Below are positions 1 to 12,100 of a stretch of 64,000 nucleotides of DNA, in pieces. A model generated the notes under the pieces. The model was not told the origin of the DNA and did no database searches. It was given only the letters and a program-made list of their open reading frames with translations. A program made the translations under genes and the position numbers. Where the stretch lies: the NCBI RefSeq assembly GCF_046630445.1, contig NC_092340.1:22456001-22520000 (forward strand), read 5' to 3'. Each line of letters opens with the position of its first letter. Positions within the stretch are counted from its first letter, which is position 1. The stretch comes from Rutidosis leptorrhynchoides. Its lineage: Eukaryota > Streptophyta > Magnoliopsida > Asterales > Asteraceae.

Positions 1-90
1 ATGTGATATGATCATCCTATTATATATATAAATGCGTTTCTACTGCTTGTTATGTTTGCTTATATTGCTGTTCATGTTCAATTTTTGCAG

Positions 91-1724
91 CCAACTCCGT
101 GATGCAGGTTCGTTCTGCTCTTTTATCTGTTGATCTTGATGATGAAGTGGAGGTCACTGCTCGTGAAAAAACTACTGAAGAGCTAAAGGCGGAGAGAGCT
201 GCAGCTGAGGTTAAAGCTGCTGCTGATGCTGCTGCTGCTAAAAAGGGGGAAGAAATCGTTGTTAGCAGCTCGGACAGTGAATCTGGGTCTGAACAGACAG
301 ACACTGAGCGGACAGCGGATGACACCACCACCGCCGAGCAGCAGACATCTGGTTCGATTGATATCACGGGTGAAACAAACCCCACCCCCCCTCCAACCCA
401 AAAAACAAGTAAGAAGAGTATAGGCTCTAAGAGGGTGAAAAGTACTGAGGGGGGCCAAAAGCAGAAATGCAGAAAAAGTATGTCTATTCTGCTCTTTCTT
501 GATAATGCACATGGTTTTGCTTATAACTGTTTTGTTTGTTCATAATGCTAATTTGTTCTTGTTAGTGATTTTAGCATAATCTGATGATAGCCAAGGGAAG
601 GCTACTGAGGGCGGTGAACGGGTGCCGGAGGAAAACCGTGAGAGTGAAGGAGATAAAACACTAAAAGCTCCAGACTACAACTTCACTCCCTTTAATGAAT
701 CTGAGTTTGAACAGAGGACGGAGGACGATGCCTCTTATCATTCTCCTCCTCCCAAAACTGGCAACCCTGCTGTCACATCATCAAATGTGCAAGTGCCACA
801 AGTTCCTGCTCATGTTAGTACGTTGCAAGCACTCATTGATTATCCTGCTACTAAGAGCAAAGGTTTTGTAACTGCTCTTCAGGTATTAACGATTAAATCA
901 TCTGTATGCCTGTACTTGCAATTTATTTATGCAATCTTGCAATATTTAATCATAATATTTTGCTGTTGCAGGGTTGTGCTATCCCTGAGTTGAAACCTCA
1001 TATAAACGCTCTCCGTTCTAAACAACTCAGGGAATCAACTACTGCTACTCACTTGCTACTAACCAATCAACTGGAGTCCGTCCTGCAACTGCAGGAGCAT
1101 CAGGAGTTATTCTTGCTATAGCCCATAAATATATAGCTGAAGGTGCAAATGCTCGTAAGAGAGCTGCTGATGCTGAGCGTGCCTTGAGTGACGCTCAGAA
1201 AACAATAAAAGCTAAGGAGACGGAGCTAAAAAAATGCTCTAGATGCTGCTACTGCCCTGCAAGAGGAGAAAGACAAGTTAATGGATGCTGAGAAGAAAAG
1301 GGTTGAGGAGGATCAGTTGAAGATTGCTGAGTTGGAAAAGCAGCTATCTGCAGAAAGGGAAAAGTCTGCTGGGCTTCTCCAGAGGGCAGAGAAGGGTGAG
1401 AGCAACTTTGCCGAGCTTAAGAAGGGTATACCGGGTTTGATAGCGAAGGTGCTTGGATCCAGTCTTGTGGGGAATTCCTACAATGATTATGTTAATGCTA
1501 TACGCACCCATGCTATTGCTGATGTGATAGACAAATTAATCAGACGCCTTGCTCCAAACAAGTCTCTCCCTGCTGCTATTATGAATCTGATGCCTCCTGG
1601 AACCCTGGAGAAGGTTGATGAAGCTAGAGACAGATTGATTAATTTGAAGATAGATGTTTATGATGAAGTATGCAGCAGAGAGGATTCCTCTGCTCAGGAT
1701 GTGCTCAATGTTGAATTTTCATAA
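91..1724 (+). pseudogene. Antisense accessory ORF of the Tat-like element, frameshifted
   Basis: The reading frame starts after an acceptor-like TTTTTGCAG ending at 90. It encodes an Ala/Glu-rich stretch, a Ser/Asp/Glu-rich acidic linker, then a long heptad-like coiled coil (1150-1420) and a conserved tail ending at 1724. It resembles the plant proteins annotated as putative gypsy-type transposon domain. A clean 89-bp GT-AG intron is visible at 883-971. An earlier intron starts at GTATGT (478), but its expected acceptor near 577 reads AT, not AG. Frame changes near 1060-1075 and at the A7 run near 1226 break the frame, so this copy is probably dead. Function is unknown; the family was proposed to act in the nucleus. 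Confidence 0.6.
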
Positions 1725-2054
1725 ATTTGTAACCATTTGATGAGCAACCGTTTGTAATAAACATTGATAACTTGAATGCTACAAATATACGCTTATTGTA
1801 GTGATTATGTTTTGCTTGTGTGCTTGCACCAAATACTTTAATGTTTGTTATGTATAACACATCTGCTATGCACGAAGCATATCATAAAATTTTATGTACA
1901 GCTGTGTATTGTACAACTGAACAAAGCATTTTTAAGGTAATTCATTTTTGAACGTTTTGCACTATGAACTTCTACCAAAGGAATAACACATGCAAAATTG
2001 AAATCCCACTTTACAAATATTATGCCTTCAAACAATTAATAGGATATTTAAAGT

Positions 2055-2330
2055 ATGTTATACGCCTTCCATCATCAAATTGATGAGGAATAGTTATGGA
2101 GTGTTCTTTGAAGAATGATTATAAAATAATTTTTCCGCCGTACGCCTTCCGTCATAAAGTATATGAGGAAGAATTTTTAAAATATTACATAAATATTAGT
2201 TATGAGTTAGTGACTTGTCCGTCATACACCTTCCGTCATAAAATATATGAGGAAGAATTGTGTAGTATATTTGACCTTCATAAAATATAAACTTCTTTCG
2301 TTCTGTGAAGTAAGTTTGTATAATGTTTGT
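2055..2330. repeat. Three diverged tandem copies of a hairpin-forming unit
   Basis: The motif ACGCCTTCCGTCAT followed by ATGAGGAA recurs at about 2059, 2142 and 2226, a spacing of 82-84 bp. Within each unit CTTCC-TCAT can pair with ATGA-GGAAG, giving a short stem with one bulged G. A fourth, weaker relative may lie near 2425. The repeat sits between the protease end and the antisense ORF, where Tat/Ogre elements often carry tandem repeats. Confidence 0.6.
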
Positions 2331-2815
2331 CATGACAAGTATATGAGTTTTGTATCATGCCTCGGTGCGTTATAGTAAAACTGAAACGTTTTCTAGCCGA
2401 TCCCTTGTACCTTTTGCTGGCCGGCACAAAAGCTTCCGCCATCGGAGGTATAAAAATACACTCCTTCTGTGGGCAGGATATAAATGCAATGTTCTACATT
2501 TGTCACGGGTAGCACTTTGTTTAAGAAAAATATAAAATTTATTGATCAGTACTGAGCAATACATAAACGATTGATGACGAATTTAGGTGGATCAAGCCTA
2601 ATTAGTACATCATGAATGTTTAGTGTATGCTTATTGCGAATACATGTACTTTAAAATGACCACAATGGTATACAGTAAATTGATACACGTTGCTCTTCAG
2701 AAAATGCTAACAAACTGTATTTATTGAAATGATAAATTCTGCTCTTGATAAAAAATACTAACAAATTGCTTCTTCACATGCCGAGCGCCCAGCGCTGTCC
2801 GGCCCAAACACTTGA

Positions 2816-5227
2816 TTATGGAATGAAAAACTCCTGAACCTCATCTTCCCTGAACAACCGATTTCTCCTCCTTTGATTCATATTGCCTTCTGGTATGTTT
2901 GCAAATGTGGATCGTTCCCTTGTTGGTGCCACATACTGTGAGTGTATGGCGGCTACTCCGTTAGGAGTTGGGAATCTGATCTCTACATGGGCCGTTGATG
3001 TTATCGCTCCAAATTTTGCTAACGCTGCCCGTCCAAAAAGGACATTGAATCGTGAATTACCATCTAAGATAGTGAAATCGATTGTTTCGGTTCTTAATAG
3101 TGGAAATGTTCCCAAAACAACCTCCAAACAAACTCTTCCCATTGCATTCACTGGCGCTCCTGTTAGCCCTGAAACCTTCAAACTCGTCCACCTAGCTCTT
3201 ACCTGCACATGCCTTGGAAAATCCTAGAAACAATGCCAATAAATGATGTCAGCCTCACTGCCTGTATCTGTGTAAATATGGCTGATGAACTTGTTTGCAA
3301 TTTCTGCTGAAATGACCACTGGCTGAACTGACAAAGCCCGATTTTGAATTGGTTGAAAAATAATTGGAGCATATCTCCAGCTATCAACATTGTTATCCGA
3401 CTGCTCACCATCCTCATAGTGACTTCCATTCAACCACACCATTTTGATTACAATGTCTGGAGTTGACTCATGCTCCGTGATCCGGTTTCCGTACTGATTT
3501 CTGTTATCTCCTCCACCATGCTCTTCCTTTCTTTTGTTATCTTCTCGATGACCTCTTCCACCATCATTCCTTTGCCATTCAAATTTCCCACGAGGATCAT
3601 TCCTCCTGTATTGTTTGCCTGGTAACAGGTGGTTTAACTCTTCCGCTTTGATCTTTGCGATGATCTCTCTCATCAGGGATTTGCAATTATCTGTATCATG
3701 ACCCCATGCTTCATGAAAGTCACACCCTAGTTCACTTTTTGGACCCTCTCTTTCCTTCATCGGTGCCGGCGGATTGAAAGTGGTCTGTATTGGTTCAGTG
3801 AAAAGAATCTCTTTTGGAGTTTTAGTCAGCGCCATTATCAACGGATGCCTCTCTATTGGCCTTCTATTATGATGAAAATCATTGGGATGGTTGTTGCCTC
3901 TCCACCCGCCATTGGAATTGTCATTCCTCCTCTGATTTCTGTCAAAGTACCTCCCTCCATTGTGCGGTTTGCTACTGTTGCTGCCATCAAACTTATTCAT
4001 CCCCCGCTCACCGGCTCGAACATGCTTCTGTGAAACTTCTAACGCCTGATGTAGAGTTTTTGGCAAGTCATACCTTAACGCATGAACAAGTGCACTAAAC
4101 CGTCGCTGGTCCAGACAAAAAATAAAACCAGATACTAGCTGAGATTCTGGACAATCAGGTATCTTCTGTGCTTCAAGTGTGTATCGCTTCATGAAATTAC
4201 TCAAGGATTCATTGTGATGCATTGTGATCTCATGTGCATCAAGATGCGTCAAAGTACAGCTTCGAAGGTTTTGATACTGCATAACAAACTTTGTACGGAG
4301 GTCCAAATAACTGGTGATGCTTCTTGGCGGCAAGCTAGTAAACCATTCTCTTGCCATTTTTTGCAGCAACATTAGGAACATATGACAAGCTACCTCGTCA
4401 TCCCAATGCTGCAACCTCATAGCGCCTTCAAACATGGTAAGGAAATCCACAGGATCTGTTGTACCATCATAAACTCTAATTGCCGGTATGCCAAGATTCC
4501 TGGGCAACGAATAGTTGGCAATTCGATCAATGAAACATTAAGTGGATTCTGCCATAGCTAGTGGCTTTGTAGCTTGCTCTCCAGTAATGAGGGCGAAGAA
4601 ATTATCTACAGCCACAGCACGGACGGCGAGCTGCGCTAAGCGTTGCTTATACTTTGCCGGAGCTGTCTGCTTAAGGATGTCATTTAAAAGCAACACTGTC
4701 TGCTTCTCTGACATGAACTCATCTTTGTCAATTTCATCATCAGTGTCATTATTATCATAGCTCAGGTCGTTATCATCCTCAGAATCATTAATAAGACTAC
4801 CCAGCTTGTCAAGTAGCCTGGATAACCTGTATTTTGATATAGATTGTCTTTTTATGATTTGCTTGTCTTTGCCATCCGCCATCCGCCGAAAAGGTATAAA
4901 TGACGGACATCGCCGTGGTTGCATCAATGGTCATCGTTCTGGATTAGTAACAAAATTTGGAAGTCTTTCTGCACTTTTGGTTGTCGTTTCTTCGATTACT
5001 GGCCTTTTCTCCGAATTAGTTGCCAAATGCTTAAGCCTTTCTGCAGTTTCAGCAACTATTTCTTCAATCGTACCATCTAGTGGCAGAACAGGTACATCTT
5101 CAACAGTTATCATGTCGTCAGTTGATGGATTGTTGACTGCTTCAAGTACAAATGGAGCTTCAGTTGTTTTTGTTCCTTTTTCGTTTCGTGTGTTCTTTGC
5201 ATTAGTGGATGGCGCCATTGTTAACAC
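2816..5227 (-). pseudogene. gag-protease of the Tat-like element, three in-frame stops
   Basis: One reading frame runs from the ATG at 5227 to 2816, broken only by in-frame stops at 4928-4930, 4535-4537 and 3221-3223. The N-terminal part is acidic and Glu/Asp-rich. A retrotransposon gag domain (about 4500-4020) has the typical REWFTSLPPRSI and YTLEAQKIP-type segments. It is followed by an Asn/Arg/Gly-rich basic region and a Tat-style CX3H...HX4C finger (CDFHEAWGHDTDNC). The protease active site DTGS lies just before the third stop, and the protease C-terminal half follows in the same frame (FGRAALAKFGA). The frame simply ends; no RT follows. All three stops could arise from C-to-T changes in CGA, CAA or CAG codons, which is inference. 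Confidence 0.75.
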
Positions 5228-5253
5228 CTATTTCCTTATAAGGTAAGGCTTAG

Positions 5254-5783
5254 TGTGTCAACAAGATACTAGAAGTAATCTAGCTTTAGGAGGGCGGAGT
5301 GTTGCCGATTGATTTTTACCCTTGGGAAATAATCCCTGCAGACCCGGTTCACAAGTGTAGAAACTTGTGGGGTGGCTTAATCAATCTGTCGTCCGTAGAG
5401 CGTAAAGGTGCTAGCCGGATGACTTCTAGTGAGAGAAAGTAGAGAGAAATGAAGTCTTAGCTCTCAAAGTTGTAAGAATGACTGAACTGTGTAAAATGAC
5501 GACCCAAGGGGTCTATTTATAGTGTCAGATCCACCAGATTGCTCGGAGACACGTGTCAGATATTGATACGTTCTGTTACTTGTGATCCAAAATTTACGCT
5601 GAAGGTGGCGTTCTCCGGCCAGGGCTTACGCGCTAGGCGGCCTTTAGGGCTTACGCATGACGGAGCAGCCTGTACAACGGAGAACGCTGGACGGATAACT
5701 CCACAAAACTGTTATTTCCAGTCTTCCTGATGCTACTTTTATGCAACCATTATGCCTTTTATGCGTGTATACGATATGATACA
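5254..5783 (-). repeat. 5' LTR of the Tat-like element (530 bp)
   Basis: On the plus strand it runs from TGTGTCAACA to GATATGATACA. The ends form a short imperfect inverted repeat (TGTGTCA / TGATACA). It directly abuts the interrupted Pong-like exon at 5789. The partner LTR is not in the window, so the boundaries rest on the terminal motifs and on resumption of the exon. Confidence 0.6.
5511..5522 (-). promoter_or_regulatory. TATA box of the Tat-like LTR
   Basis: Minus-strand CTATAAATAGAC lies inside the LTR, about 280 bp upstream of the gag ATG. This matches the usual position of an LTR core promoter, with transcription toward gag. Confidence 0.55.
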
Positions 5784-6934
5784 CCATTAGAAGACAATGC
5801 ATCTTTCGTACGAGCACATGGTGGATTACGTTTGTTGTATTCTTCAACAATTTGGTACCAAAAGGTTTCCCTATACGTATAAACGTTGTCAGTGTATCTA
5901 TAGTTATATATATAAATAATAATATACGCATACGTATACACATATATAATAATTAATAATGCGTGTATACATATATATAATAATTTTATATATAATACAT
6001 ATATAATAAATAAATATATAATAAATATATACGCATACATATATAATAAATATATATGCATACATATATAATAAATATATACAAATACATATATATAATA
6101 AATAATGCGTAAATATATACTTATAAATATAATATACGTGTAAATATATAGTATGAACGTGTAAAATATATATAAATAATGCGTATATACCGGTCATTGC
6201 ATTTCCTACAATCGAGTTCTCGAAAACATGTATCCAACATTGAGCCAAACGTAACTCGTCATCAGCATCCCACGTGGTTTGGTTGTGGCTCGAACCTTCA
6301 TCATTCATAGGCTTCTTTCCTTTCCTTTGCTTTGGCTTTTTATGAGATGTTGGTGACGGCACTTCATTACGGATTGATTGTTTGATAGATTATTTGAGTA
6401 ATGTTGTGAGTCGCTTCTTCCTTGATTGTTGAAAGCTTTCTAAGCCAAAAATTCGCGGTAGTCATCTTGAGTTTGTGGCACTTGAGTTTGATTAATCGAA
6501 CCATATTGACTACCAAACGAACCATGTTGAGGACCACTTTCATTTTGCGTATTAACCCAACTACTAGGATTACTCCAATTCCAATTTTGGCCAGATGCAT
6601 TGTTTGGATTCATAGGGTATTGTGGGTGATTAGTGTTGTGTGGATTCATAGTAAGAATTGTGGAGTGTGTGTTTTAATTGAAGAAATTGTGTGTGTAATG
6701 AAATGGGGATATGGTGTGTATATATAATATATAATGTTAAAATTTTATTTTAAAAAAAACAAGTAACGGATATAAATTTAAATTTGGGGCCCACTAACGG
6801 ATGAAACTTCGAAGTCTTGCAGGCGACGTTGGATGTCGCGACGCCGAACCGACGCCGAGTTGGTATCGACCGACGGTCGGTTGGTGAGAAAACGAAATCC
6901 GACGCCGGGATTTTGTTTCCCACACCCTGTGCTC
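5784..6934 (-). mobile_element. PIF/Pong-like ORF1-only element, copy 1 (cut by the Tat-like LTR)
   Basis: The right end is GTGCTC (6929-6934) followed by TAA (6935-6937), the 3-bp target typical of PIF/Harbinger. Read inward the terminus is GAGCACAGGGTGTGG, similar to both ends of copy 2 at 48047 and 58150. The left part of the element is missing because the Tat-like retrotransposon begins at 5783. It contains only an ORF1-type gene; no DDE transposase is seen. Confidence 0.6.
5789..6649 (-). pseudogene. Pong-like ORF1 (Myb/SANT-like) protein fragment, copy 1
   Basis: Exon 1 starts at 6649 (MNPHNTNHPQY, Asn/Gln/Ser-rich) and has an in-frame TAG near 6438 plus a later frame change. It then enters a Lys-rich patch and the first half of a Myb/trihelix-like domain (TWDADDELRLAQCWIHV) ending at the donor at 6190. 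An AT-only intron (5871-6190) follows. Exon 2 resumes with KPFWYQIVEEYNKRNPP and RTKDALSS and stops at the LTR junction. The W-x-L-A-x-W and FW motifs are those of PIF/Pong ORF1, a DNA-binding partner of the transposase. Database annotation of such genes as glutathione S-transferase T3-like is, as I recall, a naming artefact. Confidence 0.65.
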
Positions 6935-6937
6935 TAA

Positions 6938-7519
6938 CGCCGATCCAAATGGTGGGGCCGGTGTGGCGTTGTTGCCTTCCTGCTTCTAGCGTCAATTTTA
7001 TTATTACACTCACAGTTTAGAAATACAAACATACACATTTACACAAATAGCAACAACACAAAATTTTAAAAACATAAAAGATTTGATGTAAAAAGTAAAA
7101 AATTGAGTACCTTGTTCTGGATTTACAACCGGGTTTAGGTTGGGCCATGGCTTTTTTCCAAAATAACTAGAACTTTATATAGAACGAAAAGTTATTCATC
7201 AAAAATATGAAAAACCTAAACACGATACAAACAAACCCGCCATTTATCGCCCAAAACAAATATCAACCAACCAAACAAAACAAACTACCAACTAAATAAA
7301 TTAACCAACCAAACTAAGAGGATAGAACCCGACCCGAAGTAAACAAAATATAGTAAGATAACCAAATTGAATGACTACTCAATGTTGAGATTGATATGCT
7401 GGAATATTTGATTGATACTGAATTTATTATGAATTAAGGAGTAAAAGACTAAATAAATTTAGTAATCTAAATTGATGAACTTGAATAAGATAAAAGAGAG
7501 AGATAACTTAATGGGTTAC
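6938..7519. other. Intergenic sequence, no gene seen
   Basis: A GC-rich start (6938-7000) grades into AT-rich DNA. I see no ORF with family features and no clear repeat boundaries apart from the flanking elements. Confidence 0.5.
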
Positions 7520-7528
7520 ATTGTGAAT

Positions 7529-8375
7529 GTGTGGCGATCCTTCCATCACTAAAATTTTGTCATGCACCACCAAAACATATATTTTGATTATTATGCCCTT
7601 ACTAGCCAAAATTAAATTTTCCCTTTGACTATCCTAAATTGAAAATTCACCAAACATTTGGAAACAAAGTTGGCCTTGTTTATCATCAATGTAATCTTGC
7701 AAAAATTATGTAACTAGTTTAAAACAATTTTCTTCTTACTCTTACGAATCATACCCACACTTGCGTTGGCGCTCCTCGTTACGAACCTTTTGAAATCTAT
7801 TTTACTTTTTTTTTTCATATCTTAGTTAACTAATACTATGTTTCTTCTACAGAATTACCATACATACTAAATTAATTATTTATTTTTGTGACTGACATGC
7901 CATTCAAAATCATCAAACATTCTCCGTCTGCCATCTCTGTTCGAACTTTTTAGAATAATTATCTATTATCTATCAACTTAAATTAATTGTAGTTATATAT
8001 AATTGAATATATCAAGATGTTAATGTAGAAGTATAAAATACATAGTAAAGATGTTCTGTATGAAAATTTTCAATATACTACGAATAGAAAACTATCAATA
8101 AAATCAAAATTAGTAATAACTAGTAAAAAGCATGTATAAAAAATAAATTAGCAATATGTTACAAGAAGACCTGTGAATCCATTATCAGATATGATCGAAG
8201 AATGTGAGAGGTTAGGTAGAACTATAAAAGTGGCGTGAAAACTAGATGAAGAATGGCTTTCAATTTTAGGGCAATTAGAAGGAAATAATTAATTTAGGCT
8301 AGTGAGGGTATAATGGTCAAAAATTATATTTTGGTGGTGTATGACAAAACTCTAGTGGTGGAAGGATCACCACCC
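7529..8375. mobile_element. Non-autonomous Mutator-like element (847 bp)
   Basis: The ends form long inverted repeats of roughly 95 bp. The left end reads GTGTGGCGATCCTTCCATCA and the right end, complemented, GGGTGGTGATCCTTCCACCA; similarity continues through TTTTGTCAT, CACCACCAAAA and CACTAGCC. The flanks carry a perfect 9-bp duplication ATTGTGAAT at 7520-7528 and 8376-8384, the length expected for Mutator. The interior is AT-rich and has no transposase. Confidence 0.9.
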
Positions 8376-8384
8376 ATTGTGAAT

Positions 8385-9148
8385 AGATGGTTGATTTTTA
8401 CAATTGACAAAGCTAACCATTTATGTTACTTAGTCTTGAACGGTTATATGGTGAAATTAGCATAGGAGTCTAACACTTTTATAAAACTATTCAACTTTAA
8501 CTAATTTAGGAAAAAGGACAATTAGATGCTTGTAGTAGCTGTTGGAAATCATATAAAGGAATCTCATGTGATCCAAAAGTCCACTTTCCATTTCAAGTAA
8601 ATCTCTCTTTGCTTTATTTTCTAACACTCAAACAATCCTAATCAAACCAAAAAGATAAACAATACGGATGAGGACACAAACCAACCTGAAGAGCTTCAAA
8701 TGCCATCAACGTTAAGTTTCTCAATTCCTCGCCATGAATATTCTTAGGCTTAACCTTCTTTAAATATAGACTTTAGTATAGGTGTCGTCTTCGAACTGAT
8801 AATCTTTCCTACAACACAACAATCTTTAAATTCCTTTATGGCCTCCTCGAAAATTTATAAAACCCGAAGAGGACCTGACTTTACCAACACTTTGATGAAT
8901 CGGAGAGAAATCACTTACGACATTAAGATCAAAAGATTTAGGATCCTCTTCCCCGACCACACCTTTATCAATAACAAACCTATTGCCATCCTGAAACACA
9001 CATTTATCAATAACCGACATGTTGGTGGCGCCATGACTTTGATATTAAGACCAATTGTAATGATTATGAGTTTTTTTGTTGTGTTGATGGGTGGGGGAGT
9101 TGGCGGTAAACTGGCAAACGTGTTGGTAAAATGAGGAGTATTGGAGTG
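8385..9148 (-). other. Unrecognised exon-like sequence
   Basis: On the minus strand 9020-8826 is open for 64 codons (MSVIDKCVFQDGNRFV...). Further on, 8765-8689 reads KPKNIHGEELRNLTLMAFEA and ends at a donor-like CAG|GTTGGT, with an acceptor-like TTGTTGTGTTGTAG before it. This could be a fragment of a host gene carried or broken by transposons. I do not recognise the family and there is at least one stop between the pieces. Confidence 0.25.
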
Positions 9149-9153
9149 GCGTG

Positions 9154-12100
9154 TGTAGTGACCCGAACTTTTCCATGTTTATATATATTAATTGAGATTG
9201 ATGTTTACATGATTAAATGTTTCCAACATGTTAAGCAATCAAACTTGTTAAGACTTGATTAATTGAAATAGGTTTCATATAGACAATTGACCACCCAAGT
9301 TGACCGGTGATTCACGAACGTTAAAACTTGTAAAAAACTATATGATGACATATATATGGTTATATATATAGTTAACATGATATTATGATAAGTAAACATA
9401 TCATTAATTATATTAACAATGAACTACATATGTAAAAACAAGACTACTAACTTAATGATTTTGAAACGAGACATATATGTAACGTTTATCGTTGTAACGA
9501 CATTTAATGTATATATATCATATTAAGAGATATTAGTACATCATAATATCATGATAATATAATAATTTAAAATCTATTTTGTTATTATAAACATTGGGTT
9601 AACAACATTTAACAAGATCGTTAACCTAAAGGTTTCAAAACAACACTTACATGTAACGACTAACGATGACTTAACGACTCAGTTAAAATGTATATACATG
9701 TAGTGTTTTAATATGTATTTATACACTTTTGAAAGACTTCAATACACTTATCAAAATACTTCTACTTAACAAAAATGCTTACAATTACATCCTCGTTCAG
9801 TTTCATCAACAATTCTACTCGTATGCACCCGTATTCGTACTCGTACAATACACAGCTTTTAGATGTATGTACTATTGGTATATACACTCCAATGATCAGC
9901 TCTTAGCAGCCCATGTGAGTCACCTAACACATGTGGGAACCATCATTTGGCAACTAGCATGAAATATCTCATAAGATTACAAAAATATGAGTAATCATTC
10001 ATGACTTATTTACATGAAAACAAAATTACATATCCTTTATATCTAATCCATACACCAACGACCAAAAACACCTACAAACACTTTCATTCTTCAATTTTCT
10101 TCATCTAATTGAACTCTCTCAAGTTCTATCTTCAAGTTCTAAGTGTTCTTCATAAATTCCAAAAGTTCTAGTTTCATAAAATCAAGAATACTTTCAAGTT
10201 TGCTAGCTCACTTCCAATCTTGTAAGGTGATCATCCAACCTCAAGAAATCTTTGTTTCTTACAGTAGGTTATCATTCTAATACAAGGTAATAATCATATT
10301 CAAACTTTGGTTCAATTTCTATAACTATAACAATCTTATTTCAAGTGATGATCTTACTTGAACTTGTTTTCGTGTCATGATTCTGCTTCAAGAACTTCGA
10401 GCCATCCAAGGATCCGTTGAAGCTAAATCAATTTTTTTCTTTTCCAGTAGGTTTATCCAAGGAACTTAAGGTAGTAATGATGTTCATAACATCATTCGAT
10501 TCATACATATAAACCTATCTTATTCGAAGGTTTAAACTTGTAATCACTAGAACATAGTTTAGTTAATTCTAAACTTGTTCGCAAACAAAAGTTAATCCTT
10601 CTAACTTGACTTTTAAAATCAACTAAACACATGTTCTATATCTATATGATATGCTAACTTAATGATTTAAAACCTGGAAACACGAAAAACACCGTAAAAC
10701 CGGATTTACGCCGTCGTAGTAACACCGCGGGCTGTTTTGGGTTAGTTAATTAAAAACTATGATAAACTTTGATTTAAAAGTTGTTATTCTGAGAAAATGA
10801 TTTTTATTATGAACATGAAACTATATCCAAAAATTATGGTTAAACTCAAAGTGGAAGTATGTTTTCTAAAATGGTCATCTAGACGTCGTTCTTTCGACTG
10901 AAATGACTACCTTTACAAAAACGACTTGTAACTTATTCTTCCGACTATAAACCTATACATTTTCTGTTTAGATTCATAAAATAGAGTTCAATATGAAACC
11001 ATAGCAATTTGATTCACTCAAAACGGATTTAAAATGAAGAAGTTATGGGTAAAACAAGATTGGATAATTTTTCTCATTTTAGCTACGTGAAAATTGGTAA
11101 CAAATCTATTCCAACCATAACTTAATCAACTTGTATTGTATATTATGTAATCTTGAGATACCATAGACACGTATACAATGTTTCGACCTGTCATGTCGAC
11201 ACATCTATATATATTTCGGAACAACCATAGACACTCTATATGTGAATGTTGGAGTTAGCTATACAGGGTTGAGGTTGATTCCAAAATATATATAGTTTGA
11301 GTTGTGATCAATACTGAGATACGTATACACTGGGTCGTGGATTGATTCAAGATAATATTTATCGATTTATTTCTGTACATCTAACTGTGGACAACTAGTT
11401 GTAGGTTACTAACGAGGACAGCTGACTTAATAAACTTAAAACATCAAAATATATTAAAAGTGTTGTAAATATATTTTGAACATACTTTGATATATATGTA
11501 TATATTGTTATAGGTTCGTGAATCAACCAGTGGCCAAGTCTTACTTCCCGACGAAGTAAAAATCTGTGAAAGTGAGTTATAGTCCCACTTTTAAAATCTA
11601 ATATTTTTGGGATGAGAATACATGCAGGTTTTATAAATGATTTACAAAATAGACACAAGTACGTGAAACTACATTCTATGGTTGAATTATCGAAATCGAA
11701 TATGCCCCTTTTTATTAAGTCTGGTAATCTAAGAATTAGGGAACAGATACCCTAATTGACGCGAATCCTAAAGATAGATCTATTGGGCCTAACAAACCCC
11801 ATCCAAAGTACCGGATGCTTTAGTACTTCGAAATTTATATCATATCCGAAGGGTGTCCCGGAATGATGGGGATATTCTTATATATGCATCTTGTTAATGT
11901 CGGTTACCAGGTGTTCACCATATGAATGATTTTTATCTCTATGTATGGGATGTGTATTGAAATATGAAATCTTGTGGTCTATTGTTACGATTTGATATAT
12001 ATAGGTTAAACCTATAACTCACCAACATTTTTGTTGACGTTTTAAGCATGTTTATTCTCAGGTGATTATTAAGAGCTTCCGCTATCGCATACTTAAATAA

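Larger units (their letters stand above)
1..5783 (-). mobile_element. Tat/Retand-like Ty3 retrotransposon lacking RT and integrase (left end outside window)
   Basis: Read on the minus strand the order is LTR (5783-5254), a gag-protease frame (5227-2816), about 1.1 kb of AT-rich repeats without an ORF, then a spliced ORF in the opposite orientation (91-1724, plus strand). A Ty3 element with an antisense ORF near its 3' end is the layout described for the Tat lineage (Retand, RIRE2 types). I see no reverse transcriptase, RNase H or integrase motif anywhere in the element, so it looks non-autonomous. The other LTR should lie left of base 1. CCATT at 5784-5788 would be its target duplication on this side. 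Confidence 0.7.

Noticed and set aside
5205-5225. TGGCGCC at the gag start as a primer binding site
   Set aside because: It lies about 30 bp from the LTR end and inside the coding start; only seven bases match a known primer type.
5904-6362. A 152-codon Tyr/Ile-rich ORF on the minus strand
   Set aside because: Most of it reads through the AT-only intron of the Pong-like gene; only its first 50 or so codons are exon.
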